Below are positions 25,927-34,786 of a stretch of 64,000 bases of DNA, one piece after another (the first letter of the stretch is position 1; each line of letters opens with the position of its first letter). The position numbers and the translations under genes were made by a program. The notes beneath the pieces were generated by a model. The model was not told the DNA's origin. It ran no database searches and was given only the letters and a program-made list of their open reading frames with translations. This stretch comes from Maribacter_C sp964432915 (GTDB lineage: Bacteria; Bacteroidota; Bacteroidia; Flavobacteriales; Flavobacteriaceae), in assembly GCA_964432915.1 (NCBI GenBank), contig CAYSPL010000015.1, positions 3,860 through 67,859 of the forward strand, written 5' to 3'.

Positions 25927-25934
25927 TAAATTTG
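25927..25934 (+). promoter_or_regulatory. Promoter -7 box of the kdsD-tatC operon (TAAATTTG)
   Basis: Exact TAnnTTTG match. It lies inside the longest open frame, so transcription would begin near 25940, downstream of the TTG at 25922; this supports the later TTG start at 25991. Confidence 0.5.
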
Positions 25935-25990
25935 TATTCTTAAAGATAAAACATTCTTTTAGGAATACCATCAATAATCGAATTTATACC

Positions 25991-26956
25991 TTGAAAGATA
26001 CCAAGCAGATACTCAATCTAGCTAAATCAACCATTAAAAAGGAAGCCGAGGCGATTCTCAATTTATCCTCATTGATCGATGACGGATTTGAGCAAGCGGT
26101 GGATTGTGTTTACAAATCAAACGGAAGAGTAGTTGTATCGGGCATTGGTAAAAGTGCCATCATTGCATCAAAAATAGTGGCCACCATGAATTCGACGGGT
26201 ACGCCTGCAATTTTCATGCATGCTGCGGATGCCATTCATGGTGATTTGGGCACCATTCAAGAAAATGATGTGGTCATTTGCATCTCTAAAAGCGGAAGCA
26301 CCCCCGAAATAAAAATGCTGGTGCCCTTGATCAAAAAGGGCGGCAACAAACTCATTGGAATGACCGGAAACCCTGATTCCTTCTTAGGTAGGGAAGCCGA
26401 CTATGTGCTCAATACTTTTATAGAAAAAGAAGCCTGCCCAAATAATCTGGCGCCAACCACAAGTACCACTGTCCAAATGGTCATGGGCGATGCTTTGGCG
26501 ATTTGCCTACTTGAATTAAGGGGGTTCAGTAGTGATGACTTTGCAAAATACCACCCCGGCGGGTCACTGGGCAAGCGCTTGTATCTAAGTGTCGCGGATA
26601 TTGTCAAAAACAATCAAAAACCACAGGTTGATGTCAATACCGATGTCAAAAAAGTTATTGTTGAAATTTCAGAGCGTATGCTCGGCGTTACCGCCGTTAT
26701 TGAAAATGATACTATTGTCGGGGTTGTCACAGATGGTGATATTCGAAGAATGCTCAACAAGTATGAAAATATCAATGGACTGACCGCCAAAGACATTATG
26801 ACTCCGAATCCGCAGACCATTGCCAGTGATGAATTGGCGATAAAAGCTTTGGAACAAATGCAGAAAAAAGGAATTTCACAGCTGCTTGCAGTCGATGGAA
26901 ACAACTATCAAGGTATTGTGCACCTGCACAACTTAATCAATGAAGGTATTTTGTAA
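25991..26956 (+). CDS. kdsD: Arabinose-5-phosphate isomerase (KpsF/GutQ family)
   Basis: 321 aa from the TTG at 25991, the family's usual length. It converts ribulose-5-phosphate to arabinose-5-phosphate for Kdo and hence LPS. SIS domain: VVSGIGKSAIIASKIVATMNSTG and HGDLGTIQENDVVICISKSGST; then two CBS domains (VADIVKNNQKPQV... and AKDIMTPNPQTI). The 23 residues encoded before 25991 have no family counterpart and overlap the -7 box. The stop overlaps the tatC start (TAATG). LPS export gene lptB is two genes downstream. Confidence 0.88.
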   Translation: MKDTKQILNLAKSTIKKEAEAILNLSSLIDDGFEQAVDCVYKSNGRVVVSGIGKSAIIASKIVATMNSTGTPAIFMHAADAIHGDLGTIQENDVVICISKSGSTPEIKMLVPLIKKGGNKLIGMTGNPDSFLGREADYVLNTFIEKEACPNNLAPTTSTTVQMVMGDALAICLLELRGFSSDDFAKYHPGGSLGKRLYLSVADIVKNNQKPQVDVNTDVKKVIVEISERMLGVTAVIENDTIVGVVTDGDIRRMLNKYENINGLTAKDIMTPNPQTIASDELAIKALEQMQKKGISQLLAVDGNNYQGIVHLHNLINEGIL

Positions 26957-27810
26957 TGGCCAAGAAGTCTGATACATCGCCGGATGAAATGTCTTTTTTA
27001 GACCATCTAGAAGAACTAAGATGGCATTTGATTCGTTCTACCGCCGCCATACTGATTATTGGCAGTGTGGCTTTCTTAATGAAGGATTTCATTTTCGATA
27101 CCGTACTTTTTGGCCCTAAGAAAATGGACTTCCCAACCTACCGTCTTTTCTGTAAAATAGGCACCTTCTTAGGTATTGATTCTGATTTCTGTGCTGATGA
27201 ATTGCCCTTTACCATACAGAGTAGATTAATGGCAGGTCAGTTCTCTGCACATATCTGGACCTCTATTTGGGCCGGTTTCATTGTGGGTTTCCCCTATGTG
27301 TTATACGAAATGTGGAAATTTATCAGTCCCGGACTTCATGCAAACGAACGAAAATATTCAAAAGGATTCATTTTTTCTGCTTCGCTTCTGTTCTTTTTAG
27401 GGGCCTTATTTGGGTATTATGTGGTGGCGCCCCTATCCATTAACTTTTTAGGAACTTATCAAGTGAGCAATGAAGTGACCAATGAATTTGATTTGGCGAG
27501 CTATGTATCAACGGTAAGAACATCGGTAATCGCATGCGGACTCATTTTTGAATTGCCCATTATCGTGTACTTTTTAACCAAAGTTGGGCTAGTAACCCCT
27601 GAAATATTAAAAAAATACAGAAAAATATCATTGGTCGTTGTCCTGATACTGGCCGCTGTTATAACGCCCCCTGACATTGCAAGTCAGGTTGTGGTGGCGC
27701 TTCCAATTTTGATCTTGTACCAAATCAGTATTTTCATTTCAAAACGGGTGTTGAAAAGCGAAAAGAAAAAAGAGGCCAAACTTGCTGCCCAACGTGCCAA
27801 AAAAAGTTAA
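26956..27810 (+). CDS. tatC: Sec-independent protein translocase TatC
   Basis: 284 aa, six-span membrane receptor for twin-arginine signal peptides. It has the N-terminal FLDHLEELRWHLIRS signature and SPGLHANERKYSKGF in the second loop. It would export the Tat-signal proteins seen in this window (the molybdopterin oxidoreductase at 5832 and the Gfo/Idh/MocA protein at 51680). It is coupled to kdsD by a one-base stop/start overlap. Confidence 0.95.
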   Translation: MAKKSDTSPDEMSFLDHLEELRWHLIRSTAAILIIGSVAFLMKDFIFDTVLFGPKKMDFPTYRLFCKIGTFLGIDSDFCADELPFTIQSRLMAGQFSAHIWTSIWAGFIVGFPYVLYEMWKFISPGLHANERKYSKGFIFSASLLFFLGALFGYYVVAPLSINFLGTYQVSNEVTNEFDLASYVSTVRTSVIACGLIFELPIIVYFLTKVGLVTPEILKKYRKISLVVVLILAAVITPPDIASQVVVALPILILYQISIFISKRVLKSEKKKEAKLAAQRAKKS

Positions 27811-27862
27811 ATAATAAAGCATTAGTTCTAAAACGAAATTTATATGTTTTAGATTTGAATCA

Positions 27863-28603
27863 ATGAAGCTCAGAGCAGAAAATATAATGAAGGCCTACCG
27901 TGGCCGAAAAGTGGTTAAGGGCATTTCTCTGGAAGTGAATCAAGGAGAAATTGTAGGGTTGTTGGGGCCCAATGGTGCCGGAAAAACCACCTCGTTTTAT
28001 ATGATTGTGGGTCTTGTGAAACCCAACGGAGGAAAAATATTTTTAGACGACATGGAAATCACGAAATTTCCGATGTACAAAAGAGCCCAAAACGGTATCG
28101 GGTATTTGGCACAAGAAGCTTCTGTATTCAGAAAATTGAGTATTGAAGAGAATATTCTCAGTGTATTGCAACTGACCAAATTGAGCAAGAAAGAGCAAGA
28201 AATGAAAATGGAATCGCTCATTGAGGAATTCGGACTCGGTCATATTCGTAAAAACAGGGGAGATTTACTTTCTGGTGGGGAAAGACGCCGAACCGAAATT
28301 GCAAGAGCTTTGGCCACAGACCCCAAATTTATTTTGTTGGACGAACCCTTTGCAGGTGTTGATCCCGTGGCGGTCGAAGACATACAACGCATTGTGGCGC
28401 AGCTCAAAAATAAAAACATCGGTATTCTCATTACCGATCACAATGTGCAAGAAACATTGGCCATTACCGAACGATCGTATTTGATGTTTGAAGGAGGTAT
28501 ACTGAAATCAGGCCACCCAGAAGATTTGGCAGCAGATGAAATGGTGCGAAAAGTATATCTGGGTCAAAATTTTGAACTACGAAAAAAGAAGCTTGATTTT
28601 TAG
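27863..28603 (+). CDS. lptB: LPS export ABC transporter ATP-binding protein LptB
   Basis: 246 aa ATPase powering LPS transport with LptFG. Walker A GPNGAGKTTSFYMIVGL, Q-loop YLAQEASVFRKL, signature LSGGERRRTEIARAL, Walker B FILLDEPFAGVDP and H-loop ITDHNVQET, all in the LptB-specific wording. It lies 52 bases after tatC. Its stop is 9 bases before the assembly gap. Confidence 0.95.
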   Translation: MKLRAENIMKAYRGRKVVKGISLEVNQGEIVGLLGPNGAGKTTSFYMIVGLVKPNGGKIFLDDMEITKFPMYKRAQNGIGYLAQEASVFRKLSIEENILSVLQLTKLSKKEQEMKMESLIEEFGLGHIRKNRGDLLSGGERRRTEIARALATDPKFILLDEPFAGVDPVAVEDIQRIVAQLKNKNIGILITDHNVQETLAITERSYLMFEGGILKSGHPEDLAADEMVRKVYLGQNFELRKKKLDF

Positions 28604-28612
28604 TGCAATTAG

Positions 28613-28712
28613 NNNNNNNNNNNNNNNNNNNNNNNNNNNNNNNNNNNNNNNNNNNNNNNNNNNNNNNNNNNNNNNNNNNNNNNNNNNNNNNNNNNNNNNN
28701 NNNNNNNNNNNN
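28613..28712. other. Assembly gap (100 N)
   Basis: Exactly 100 undetermined bases, a usual placeholder length, so the real distance is unknown. It falls between convergent lptB and pssA and removes the last codons of pssA. Confidence 0.99.
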
Positions 28713-29440
28713 GAACTCAAAATATAAAAAGCAATAATAACAGGCACTGCTAAAAATCGAAGGGTTATCAGCAGCACAATACTCACAATGATGAAAATAT
28801 AGCGTAAGGCATTGTCTTTAAAAGACCAATTCTTGAATTTTAAAGCGAAGAGTTCAATTTTTGAATTCAATAAAAAAGCACTCAAAATGGTCATACCAAT
28901 CAAAAACCATTGATTCATCAACAAATCATTCAAACCTGCTTCAGCATGGTACATCATGATCAATGGCAGTGAAAGAATCAAAAGTGCATTTGCCGGTGTT
29001 GGCAAACCAATAAAGGAACTCGCCTGGTTTTCATCAATATTGAACTTTGCCAAGCGATAAGCTGATGCCATGGTAATCAAGAAACCAAAGAAAGGTAGTA
29101 CGGTATTGCCATCCCAGTTGGAGAAAAGAGCCAATCCTGATTCCGTATTTGGCAGGGAAACATTCCAGCCACCTTTTATTGACATCGCCAAAAGTTGAAA
29201 CATTACCACCCCTGGCACCAAACCACTGGTAATTACATCGGCCAAGGAATCCAATTGTAAACCCAACTCACTTCTCACATCAAGCATTCTTGCTGCCAGA
29301 CCATCAAAGAAATCACAAATAATACCAAGAAAAACAAAAAACGCAGCGTACTCTAATTGGTTCAATACCGCAAAAATGGTGGCCACACATCCGCATAAAA
29401 CATTCAAAAGAGTAATTAGATTGGGTATATGGCGCTTCAT
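28713..29440 (-). CDS. pssA: CDP-diacylglycerol-serine O-phosphatidyltransferase (3' end in gap)
   Basis: About 242 residues are visible, close to full family length; the stop lies in the gap. It makes phosphatidylserine from CDP-diacylglycerol and serine. CDP-alcohol phosphatidyltransferase motif D-G-x2-A-R-x8-G-x3-D-x3-D is seen as FFDGLAARMLDVRSELG followed by LQLDSLAD (about residues 44-68). Multiple membrane segments follow. The start MKRHIPNLITLLNVLCG is typical for this family in Bacteroidota. Confidence 0.9.
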
Positions 29441-29547
29441 TACGGTTGGTTTTTTAATCGAACGCTTAAAAATAAGACAATTTTTGTGGTTTCGGTTTGC
29501 TACTTAATTTATTCAGATATTTGTCAAAGTTTAGACCCTTAACCGCA

Positions 29548-30726
29548 ATGAAATTCCAAAAGACTTTTTTACTTCTACTTTATTTTGCGGTTTCGATCAG
29601 TCATGCACAGCTACCTGAGATATCATCCAATACAAAAATGAGTTTGCTAACCGTGGGAAATGCTGATGAACTGCACTCCAAATTCGGGCATTCAGCCATA
29701 CGCATTCAGGGACTTGAAGATGGCTCGGATATTGTTTTTGGGTATGGCGGTTTTGATTTCAATGACCCCAATTTCTATTATAAGTTCACTACGGGGAAGC
29801 TCGATTATAACATGACCGGACATCGATTCAATGATTTTGTTGAAGGCTATAAAATCGAAAATAGAACGGTTCATGAACAAGAATTGAATTTGACCCAAGC
29901 CGAAAAAGAAACGCTATATAATTACTTAAGGAATAATTATCGCCCTGAAAACAGGAGTTATAAATATGATTTTCTGTTTGATAATTGCGCCACTAAAATT
30001 CCTGAGGTATTGAAATTCACTTTCGGCGAAAGTTTGTCTTTTGATGACACCTATATTAAAAAGGAATCCACCTTCAGGCAATTGATCCATGAGACTTTAG
30101 ACACCAATTCTTGGTCTGCTTTTGGCATTGATTTGGCCTTGGGTGCTGTTATCGACCGTAAGGCCACCCCTTGGGAACACCAATTTTTACCCGAATATGT
30201 AAGTGCTCAATTTGAACATACCTCCATCAACGGAAAACCCCTATGCGATGAAAAAAAGCTCCTTTTGGATGTCAAGCCAACCGATACTTCAAAATCAATA
30301 TTGACCACTCCTGCAGTCACGCTTTCAATTTTATTGTTACTGGTGGCCTTGGTTACTTTTCTTGATTTCAAAAAGAAAAAACGTTCAAAATGGCTCGATT
30401 TTCTTTTGTTCTTTGTTAGCGGGGTGGCCGGATTGATCATCTGTTTTCTGTGGTTTGCCACCAATCATACGTCTACAAAAATGAACTTCAATATACTATG
30501 GGCCGTTGCACCGAATTTAATTATTGCATTTTTCCTTCTAAATAAAAAAATCCCGAAATGGCTCCACAAATACTTGAAAGTTTTACTTGGGGGCATTGCC
30601 GCTTTATTGCTTTTGTGGGTATTCAAAATTCAAATTTTCTCACCTTTAATTTTGTTGATTCTCGCAGCCTTAATTATCAGATATCTGTTTTTGATAAAGC
30701 GATCAAAACAACCACTAATCAAATAA
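29548..30726 (+). CDS. DUF4105 (Lnb N-terminal-like) membrane protein
   Basis: 392 aa. Signal peptide MKFQKTFLLLLYFAVSISHA, a periplasmic domain with the DUF4105 pattern (FGHSAIRIQ, VFGYGGFDFNDPNFYYKF, YDFLFDNCATKIPEVL), and three or four C-terminal membrane segments. The conserved His (FGHS) and Cys (DNCA) suggest a cysteine-peptidase-like NlpC/P60 type fold, but the role is not established. I chose the ATG at 29548 for its signal peptide; the open frame begins at 29497. Confidence 0.8.
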   Translation: MKFQKTFLLLLYFAVSISHAQLPEISSNTKMSLLTVGNADELHSKFGHSAIRIQGLEDGSDIVFGYGGFDFNDPNFYYKFTTGKLDYNMTGHRFNDFVEGYKIENRTVHEQELNLTQAEKETLYNYLRNNYRPENRSYKYDFLFDNCATKIPEVLKFTFGESLSFDDTYIKKESTFRQLIHETLDTNSWSAFGIDLALGAVIDRKATPWEHQFLPEYVSAQFEHTSINGKPLCDEKKLLLDVKPTDTSKSILTTPAVTLSILLLLVALVTFLDFKKKKRSKWLDFLLFFVSGVAGLIICFLWFATNHTSTKMNFNILWAVAPNLIIAFFLLNKKIPKWLHKYLKVLLGGIAALLLLWVFKIQIFSPLILLILAALIIRYLFLIKRSKQPLIK

Positions 30727-30748
30727 ACCAGCAAGCCTAAATCAAAAA

Positions 30749-32626
30749 ATGAACCTACTTTCTGTAGAAAACATATCAAAATCCTTTGGCGAGGTTGAGT
30801 TATTCAAGAATATTTCCTTCGGTGTCAACAAAGACCAGAAAATAGCCTTCATTGCCAAAAATGGTACAGGAAAAACATCCATCTTAAAAATGTTATCAGG
30901 TGTTGATACTCCTGATAGTGGCCAAGTCAATTACAGAAAAGATATTCGGGTCTCCTTTTTAGAACAAGAACCCAAAATGAACAATGACCTGACCATTGAA
31001 GAAACTATTTTCGCTTCTGAGAATGAGGTCTTGAAGATTATTTTGCAATACGAAAAAGCCCTTGAAAAACCTGATGATGTAGATGCCTATCAAGCTGCTT
31101 TTGATGCCATGGAGCGCTTTGGTGCTTGGGACTTTGAAACCCAGTACAAACAAATTCTCTTCAAATTAAAATTAGAAGACTTAAACGTCAAAGTCGGCCA
31201 ACTTTCAGGCGGACAAAAGAAACGTTTGGCCTTGGCCAATGCTCTGATCAACCGGCCTGAATTACTCATTTTGGATGAACCCACCAACCACTTGGATTTG
31301 GAAATGATCGAATGGCTCGAGCAATTTTTTGCCAAAGAGAACATTACCCTTTTCATGGTTACCCATGATCGCTTTTTTTTAGAAAGGGTTTGCAATGAAA
31401 TTATTGAGCTTGAAAATGGTCAGTTGTATACCTATAAAGGCAATTATTCATATTACCTTGAAAAGAAGGAAGCCCGTATAGAACAAGAGGCAGTTGAGGC
31501 GCATAAAACCAAACGTTTGTTTAAAAAAGAGCTTGCCTGGATGCGCCGCCAGCCCAAAGCGCGAACCACTAAATCAAAATCTAGAATCAGTGATTTTAAG
31601 GTCATTAAAGAAAGGGCCAATAAGCGTAGAAAAAATCATGAGGTGGAATTGGAAATCAATATGGAGCGCATGGGAAGCAAAATTCTTGAGCTTCATAAAA
31701 TCAGTAAGTCCTTTCCTGACAAACCCATTTTGAATCAGTTTGAATACACTTTTTTAAGAGGCGAACGCATCGGCATTATTGGAAAAAATGGGACGGGAAA
31801 GTCCACCTTCTTGAATATCATCACAGGTACCGACCAACCTGATGCAGGAAAGGTAGTGGTAGGCGATACCATAAAATTCGGGTACTATACCCAAAAGGGA
31901 ATTACCATCAAAGAAGGTCAAAAAGTAATTGATGTCATTCGCGAATTCGGAGATTACATTCCGCTTCAAAAAGGGCGACAGATTTCAGCCCAGCAATTAT
32001 TGGAGCGTTTTCTTTTCAATCGCAAAAAACAATATGACTTTGTTGAAAAACTAAGCGGTGGCGAGCGAAAACGGCTGTATTTATGTACGGTGCTGATTCA
32101 GAATCCGAATTTCTTGATATTGGATGAACCAACCAACGATCTTGATATTGTGACCTTGAACGTGCTTGAAAGTTTCTTGTTGGATTTTCCTGGATGTTTG
32201 ATCGTCGTTTCACATGACCGTTATTTTATGGATAAAATCGTGGATCATTTATTTGTTTTCAGGGGGAACGGAGTGATAGAAGACTTTCCGGGCAACTACT
32301 CAGATTTTAGGGCTTATGAAGATAGTGCTGTAATCGAGGCAAGAGAACAAAAGGAAAAAACCAAAGCGGAGCACAAAACTAAAAACACTTGGAAAGCGCC
32401 TGAAAAAGGGAATCGTCTTTCCTATTTGGAACAGAAAGAATATAAAAATCTTGAAAAAGAAATTCAAAAACTGGAATTCAAAAAAGGGGAGATAGAACAA
32501 GTTTTCACAACCGATGATCTCAGCGCCGATCAAATCACAGAACTATCGCAAGAATTAAAAATCATTATTGAAGGTATAGAAACAAAAACAGAACGCTGGT
32601 TTGAGCTTTCGGCAATGATGGAATAG
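30749..32626 (+). CDS. ABC-F family ATPase (Uup-like)
   Basis: 625 aa soluble protein with two ABC domains and no membrane segment. Domain 1: Walker A AKNGTGKTSI, signature LSGGQKKRLALA, LILDEPTNHLD. Linker with the basic AWMRRQPKARTTKSKSR. Domain 2: IIGKNGTGKSTF, LSGGERKRLYLC, LILDEPTNDLD. The C-terminal coiled coil (YLEQKEYKNLEKEIQKLEFKKGEIE) is the Uup-type feature. Such proteins act on ribosomes or on DNA precise excision. Confidence 0.9.
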   Translation: MNLLSVENISKSFGEVELFKNISFGVNKDQKIAFIAKNGTGKTSILKMLSGVDTPDSGQVNYRKDIRVSFLEQEPKMNNDLTIEETIFASENEVLKIILQYEKALEKPDDVDAYQAAFDAMERFGAWDFETQYKQILFKLKLEDLNVKVGQLSGGQKKRLALANALINRPELLILDEPTNHLDLEMIEWLEQFFAKENITLFMVTHDRFFLERVCNEIIELENGQLYTYKGNYSYYLEKKEARIEQEAVEAHKTKRLFKKELAWMRRQPKARTTKSKSRISDFKVIKERANKRRKNHEVELEINMERMGSKILELHKISKSFPDKPILNQFEYTFLRGERIGIIGKNGTGKSTFLNIITGTDQPDAGKVVVGDTIKFGYYTQKGITIKEGQKVIDVIREFGDYIPLQKGRQISAQQLLERFLFNRKKQYDFVEKLSGGERKRLYLCTVLIQNPNFLILDEPTNDLDIVTLNVLESFLLDFPGCLIVVSHDRYFMDKIVDHLFVFRGNGVIEDFPGNYSDFRAYEDSAVIEAREQKEKTKAEHKTKNTWKAPEKGNRLSYLEQKEYKNLEKEIQKLEFKKGEIEQVFTTDDLSADQITELSQELKIIIEGIETKTERWFELSAMME

Positions 32627-32760
32627 AGCCCCCCTAGCTCCCCAAAAGAGGGAGAACTTTTACTAGGATGGAAAATAAAACTAATAAAAAATGAAAAAGC
32701 TCCTTCCCCAGAAAGGGGAAGGTGGGCCGAGCTGAAAGCTGGGGTCGGAAGGGGTTCAAA
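32627..32760. repeat. GC-rich intergenic repeat, REP-like
   Basis: Includes CCTTCCCC-AGAAA-GGGGAAGG (32702-32722) and ends GGTCGGAAGGGGTT. Similar stem-and-GGGGTT pieces are at 42258-42320 and 43951-44098. It fits the short interspersed hairpin repeats common downstream of genes in this group. No coding capacity. Confidence 0.55.
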
Positions 32761-32790
32761 CCAAGATTCAAATTGTTGCTAAATCATAAA

Positions 32791-33282
32791 ATGCACTACT
32801 ACTTAGCATACCTAAAACACCTCCTAAAAGCGACAAACCAGCACGGCGTCCACTCCCCTTTTGTTTATGATTTCTTGACAAAAGGTTTGTACAAAAAACC
32901 GAAAATAAAAACTTCGAAAAGCTTGAACGTGCTCTACAAAAGCATTCCTTATTTCAATGTGAAGTCCATTCAGGTTCTGGAAGATGACGAGAAACTACAA
33001 AATCAACTCACAACCGATTTTAAGTTGAAAACAAAGCAAAACCCTCCTTTTGACCTGATTTATATGGAGAATACAAACCAAATTTCCAAATTAAACAAAG
33101 CAAAAACGCATAATGATACGGTCATCATGATCGATCAAATTCATACAAACAAATCAAGCAATGAACTATGGAAATCGCTCTGCACCACTAACGATTTCAG
33201 CGTGAGTATTGATTTTTTCCATTGTGGACTTCTCTTTTTCAGAAAAGAACAGGTCAAACAGCATTTTATAATCCGGATTTAA
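32791..33282 (+). CDS. O-methyltransferase-like protein missing the SAM-binding core
   Basis: 163 aa. The first ~34 residues (LKHLLKATNQHGVHSPFVYDFLTK) and the last ~70 (PFDLIYMENTNQ, NDTVIMIDQIH, IDFFHCGLLFFRKEQVKQHFIIR) read like the ends of flavobacterial SAM-dependent O-methyltransferases of about 220-240 aa. The middle part with motif I (E-x-G-x-x-x-G) is missing; only IQVLEDDEKLQN remains there. It is in frame with no stops, so it is an internally shortened paralogue, probably without activity. ATG 32791 is the family's usual start. Confidence 0.6.
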   Translation: MHYYLAYLKHLLKATNQHGVHSPFVYDFLTKGLYKKPKIKTSKSLNVLYKSIPYFNVKSIQVLEDDEKLQNQLTTDFKLKTKQNPPFDLIYMENTNQISKLNKAKTHNDTVIMIDQIHTNKSSNELWKSLCTTNDFSVSIDFFHCGLLFFRKEQVKQHFIIRI

Positions 33283-33313
33283 TCTATTAATTTTAAATGC
33301 AACTCTTTGAATT

Positions 33314-33454
33314 ATGAGTAACAACACTTGGTATCTTATTGTCGGTGGATTATTAGCTGTGTACATAGCCATGAATTTAATGAACAAGGGCAAATCAAAA
33401 GCACGAAAATCCCGGAAATTCATGGGGGACTATGAGCGGAAGAAAAAAGAATAA
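33314..33454 (+). CDS. 46-aa single-span membrane protein
   Basis: Short frame MSNNTWYLIVGGLLAVYIAMNLMNKGKSKARKSRKFM...KKKE. One hydrophobic segment (about residues 6-23) followed by a strongly basic tail, the pattern of small inner-membrane proteins. It lies 31 bases after the methyltransferase-like gene. No family recognised. Confidence 0.55.
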   Translation: MSNNTWYLIVGGLLAVYIAMNLMNKGKSKARKSRKFMGDYERKKKE

Positions 33455-33590
33455 TGAGACGGTGGTCAGTAGCCCATGGAAAATTCAGAAATCTAAAAAA
33501 ACAATTGAGATGCGGGCCACAGTTGACCCTATGATTTCCCATTATCCCTTCCATTTCCCAAAAATCGGTCTACACACTACAAACTAAAAA

Positions 33591-34166
33591 ATGAAAATAT
33601 ACACAAAAACAGGCGATAAAGGCACCACAGGCTTATTTGGTGGTACCCGGGTGGCCAAACATCATATCAGAATTGAAAGTTACGGAACTGTTGATGAGCT
33701 CAATTCGTGGTTAGGCCTGATTCGTGACCAAGAAATTGATTCCGATTTAAAAAAAACACTGGAAAAAATTCAAGAGAAACTTTTTACGGTCGGTGCCATT
33801 TTGGCCACCGACCCCCAAAAGGCCGTTTTGAAAAGTGGTAAAGAGCGTTTGAACATTCCTAAAATCAATGATGCTGATAGTACTTTTTTAGAGAAAAAAA
33901 TGGACGCCATGGATGCCGAACTTCAACCCATGACCCATTTTATTCTTCCCGGTGGGCATACCACGGTGTCATATTGTCATATCGCTAGAACCATTTGCAG
34001 AAGGGCGGAAAGAATGACTTCCCTTTTGAATGAAAAAGAAGCTGTGGATACTTCTGTGCTTCAGTACCTCAACCGCCTTTCAGATTATCTTTTCGTATTG
34101 GCACGAAAATTGTCATCTGATTTGCGAGTTGAAGAGATAAAATGGATTCCTGAAAAAAAGGACTAA
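33591..34166 (+). CDS. Cob(I)alamin adenosyltransferase, PduO type
   Basis: 191 aa. It transfers the adenosyl group from ATP to cob(I)alamin, making adenosylcobalamin. N-terminal MKIYTKTGDKGTTGLFGGTR (ATP-binding), then IESYGTVDELNSWLGL, and FILPGGHTTVSYCHIARTICRRAER are all PduO-family motifs. Its product is the cofactor needed by methylmalonyl-CoA mutase (see MeaB at 57230) and by CarH-type regulators (9233). No B12 riboswitch is visible in the 136 bases upstream. Confidence 0.92.
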   Translation: MKIYTKTGDKGTTGLFGGTRVAKHHIRIESYGTVDELNSWLGLIRDQEIDSDLKKTLEKIQEKLFTVGAILATDPQKAVLKSGKERLNIPKINDADSTFLEKKMDAMDAELQPMTHFILPGGHTTVSYCHIARTICRRAERMTSLLNEKEAVDTSVLQYLNRLSDYLFVLARKLSSDLRVEEIKWIPEKKD

Positions 34167-34233
34167 TAAATCCAAAATTTCTTCGTTAGTAAGTTATCAA
34201 CGCAAAAATAATTTTAAAAACCTTCCAAAATTC

Positions 34234-34263
34234 TTGGCTATTTCGTTTTAAAAATTACTTTTG
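34234..34263 (+). promoter_or_regulatory. Promoter TTGG-N18-TACTTTTG
   Basis: Good Bacteroidota promoter: TTGG at 34234-34237 and TACTTTTG (exact TAnnTTTG) at 34256-34263, 18 bases apart. The start point is near 34270, about 20 bases before the DUF2795 gene. Confidence 0.6.
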
Positions 34264-34290
34264 CAAAAAATTTAAAATCAAACTATTACC

Positions 34291-34515
34291 ATGTATTGGA
34301 CATTAGAATTGGCATCCTACTTAAGTGATGCGCCATGGCCCGCTACGAAAGACGAATTGATTGATTATTCAATTCGAACAGGAGCTCCATTGGAGGTGGT
34401 TGAAAACCTCCAATCAATGGAAGAAGAAGGTGGCGAGATCTACGAATCGATCGAAGAGATTTGGCCAGACTATCCCACAGAAGAAGATTACCTCTGGAAC
34501 GAGGATGAATATTAA
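34291..34515 (+). CDS. DUF2795 family small protein
   Basis: 74 aa, very acidic at the C terminus (WPDYPTEEDYLWNEDEY). The pattern WTLELASYLSDAPWPATKDELIDYSIRTGAP is the strongly conserved flavobacterial DUF2795 protein. The function is unknown. It is monocistronic, with a clear promoter and a strong terminator, which suggests high and constant expression. Confidence 0.85.
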   Translation: MYWTLELASYLSDAPWPATKDELIDYSIRTGAPLEVVENLQSMEEEGGEIYESIEEIWPDYPTEEDYLWNEDEY

Positions 34516-34538
34516 TAGCAGTTACTGTAATGGAATTT

Positions 34539-34566
34539 AAAAAAGCCTCTTTCGAGGCTTTTTTTT
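34539..34566 (+). terminator. Terminator of the DUF2795 gene
   Basis: AAAAAAGCCTC-TTTC-GAGGCTTTTTTTT, an 11-bp stem with tetraloop and T run. Confidence 0.85.
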
Positions 34567-34786
34567 ATTTGAATAGCTTTCCTATTGAGAAGAAATTCGA
34601 GGACAAAATGCTAAATTCGCAGTAGGAAAGGAAATCAAGGCGATTTCTCGGTAATTTTGTCAGCTAAATGCTCCTTTTTCAGCAAAATTCAAACTGGAAC
34701 GCCTTTTGTTCTGTACCAAGACAACTTGAAATGCAGCAGAGAATACTATAGTGGAGCTGCATTGGTTACCAAATTAAAACAAGAAT

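Noticed and set aside
27850..27857. TAGATTTG as promoter of lptB
   Set aside because: It lies only 5 bases before the ATG, so the transcript would start inside the coding region; tatC read-through is more likely.
33455..33590. Cobalamin riboswitch before the adenosyltransferase gene
   Set aside because: No B12-box-like sequence or extended pairing is visible, and the stretch is too short.
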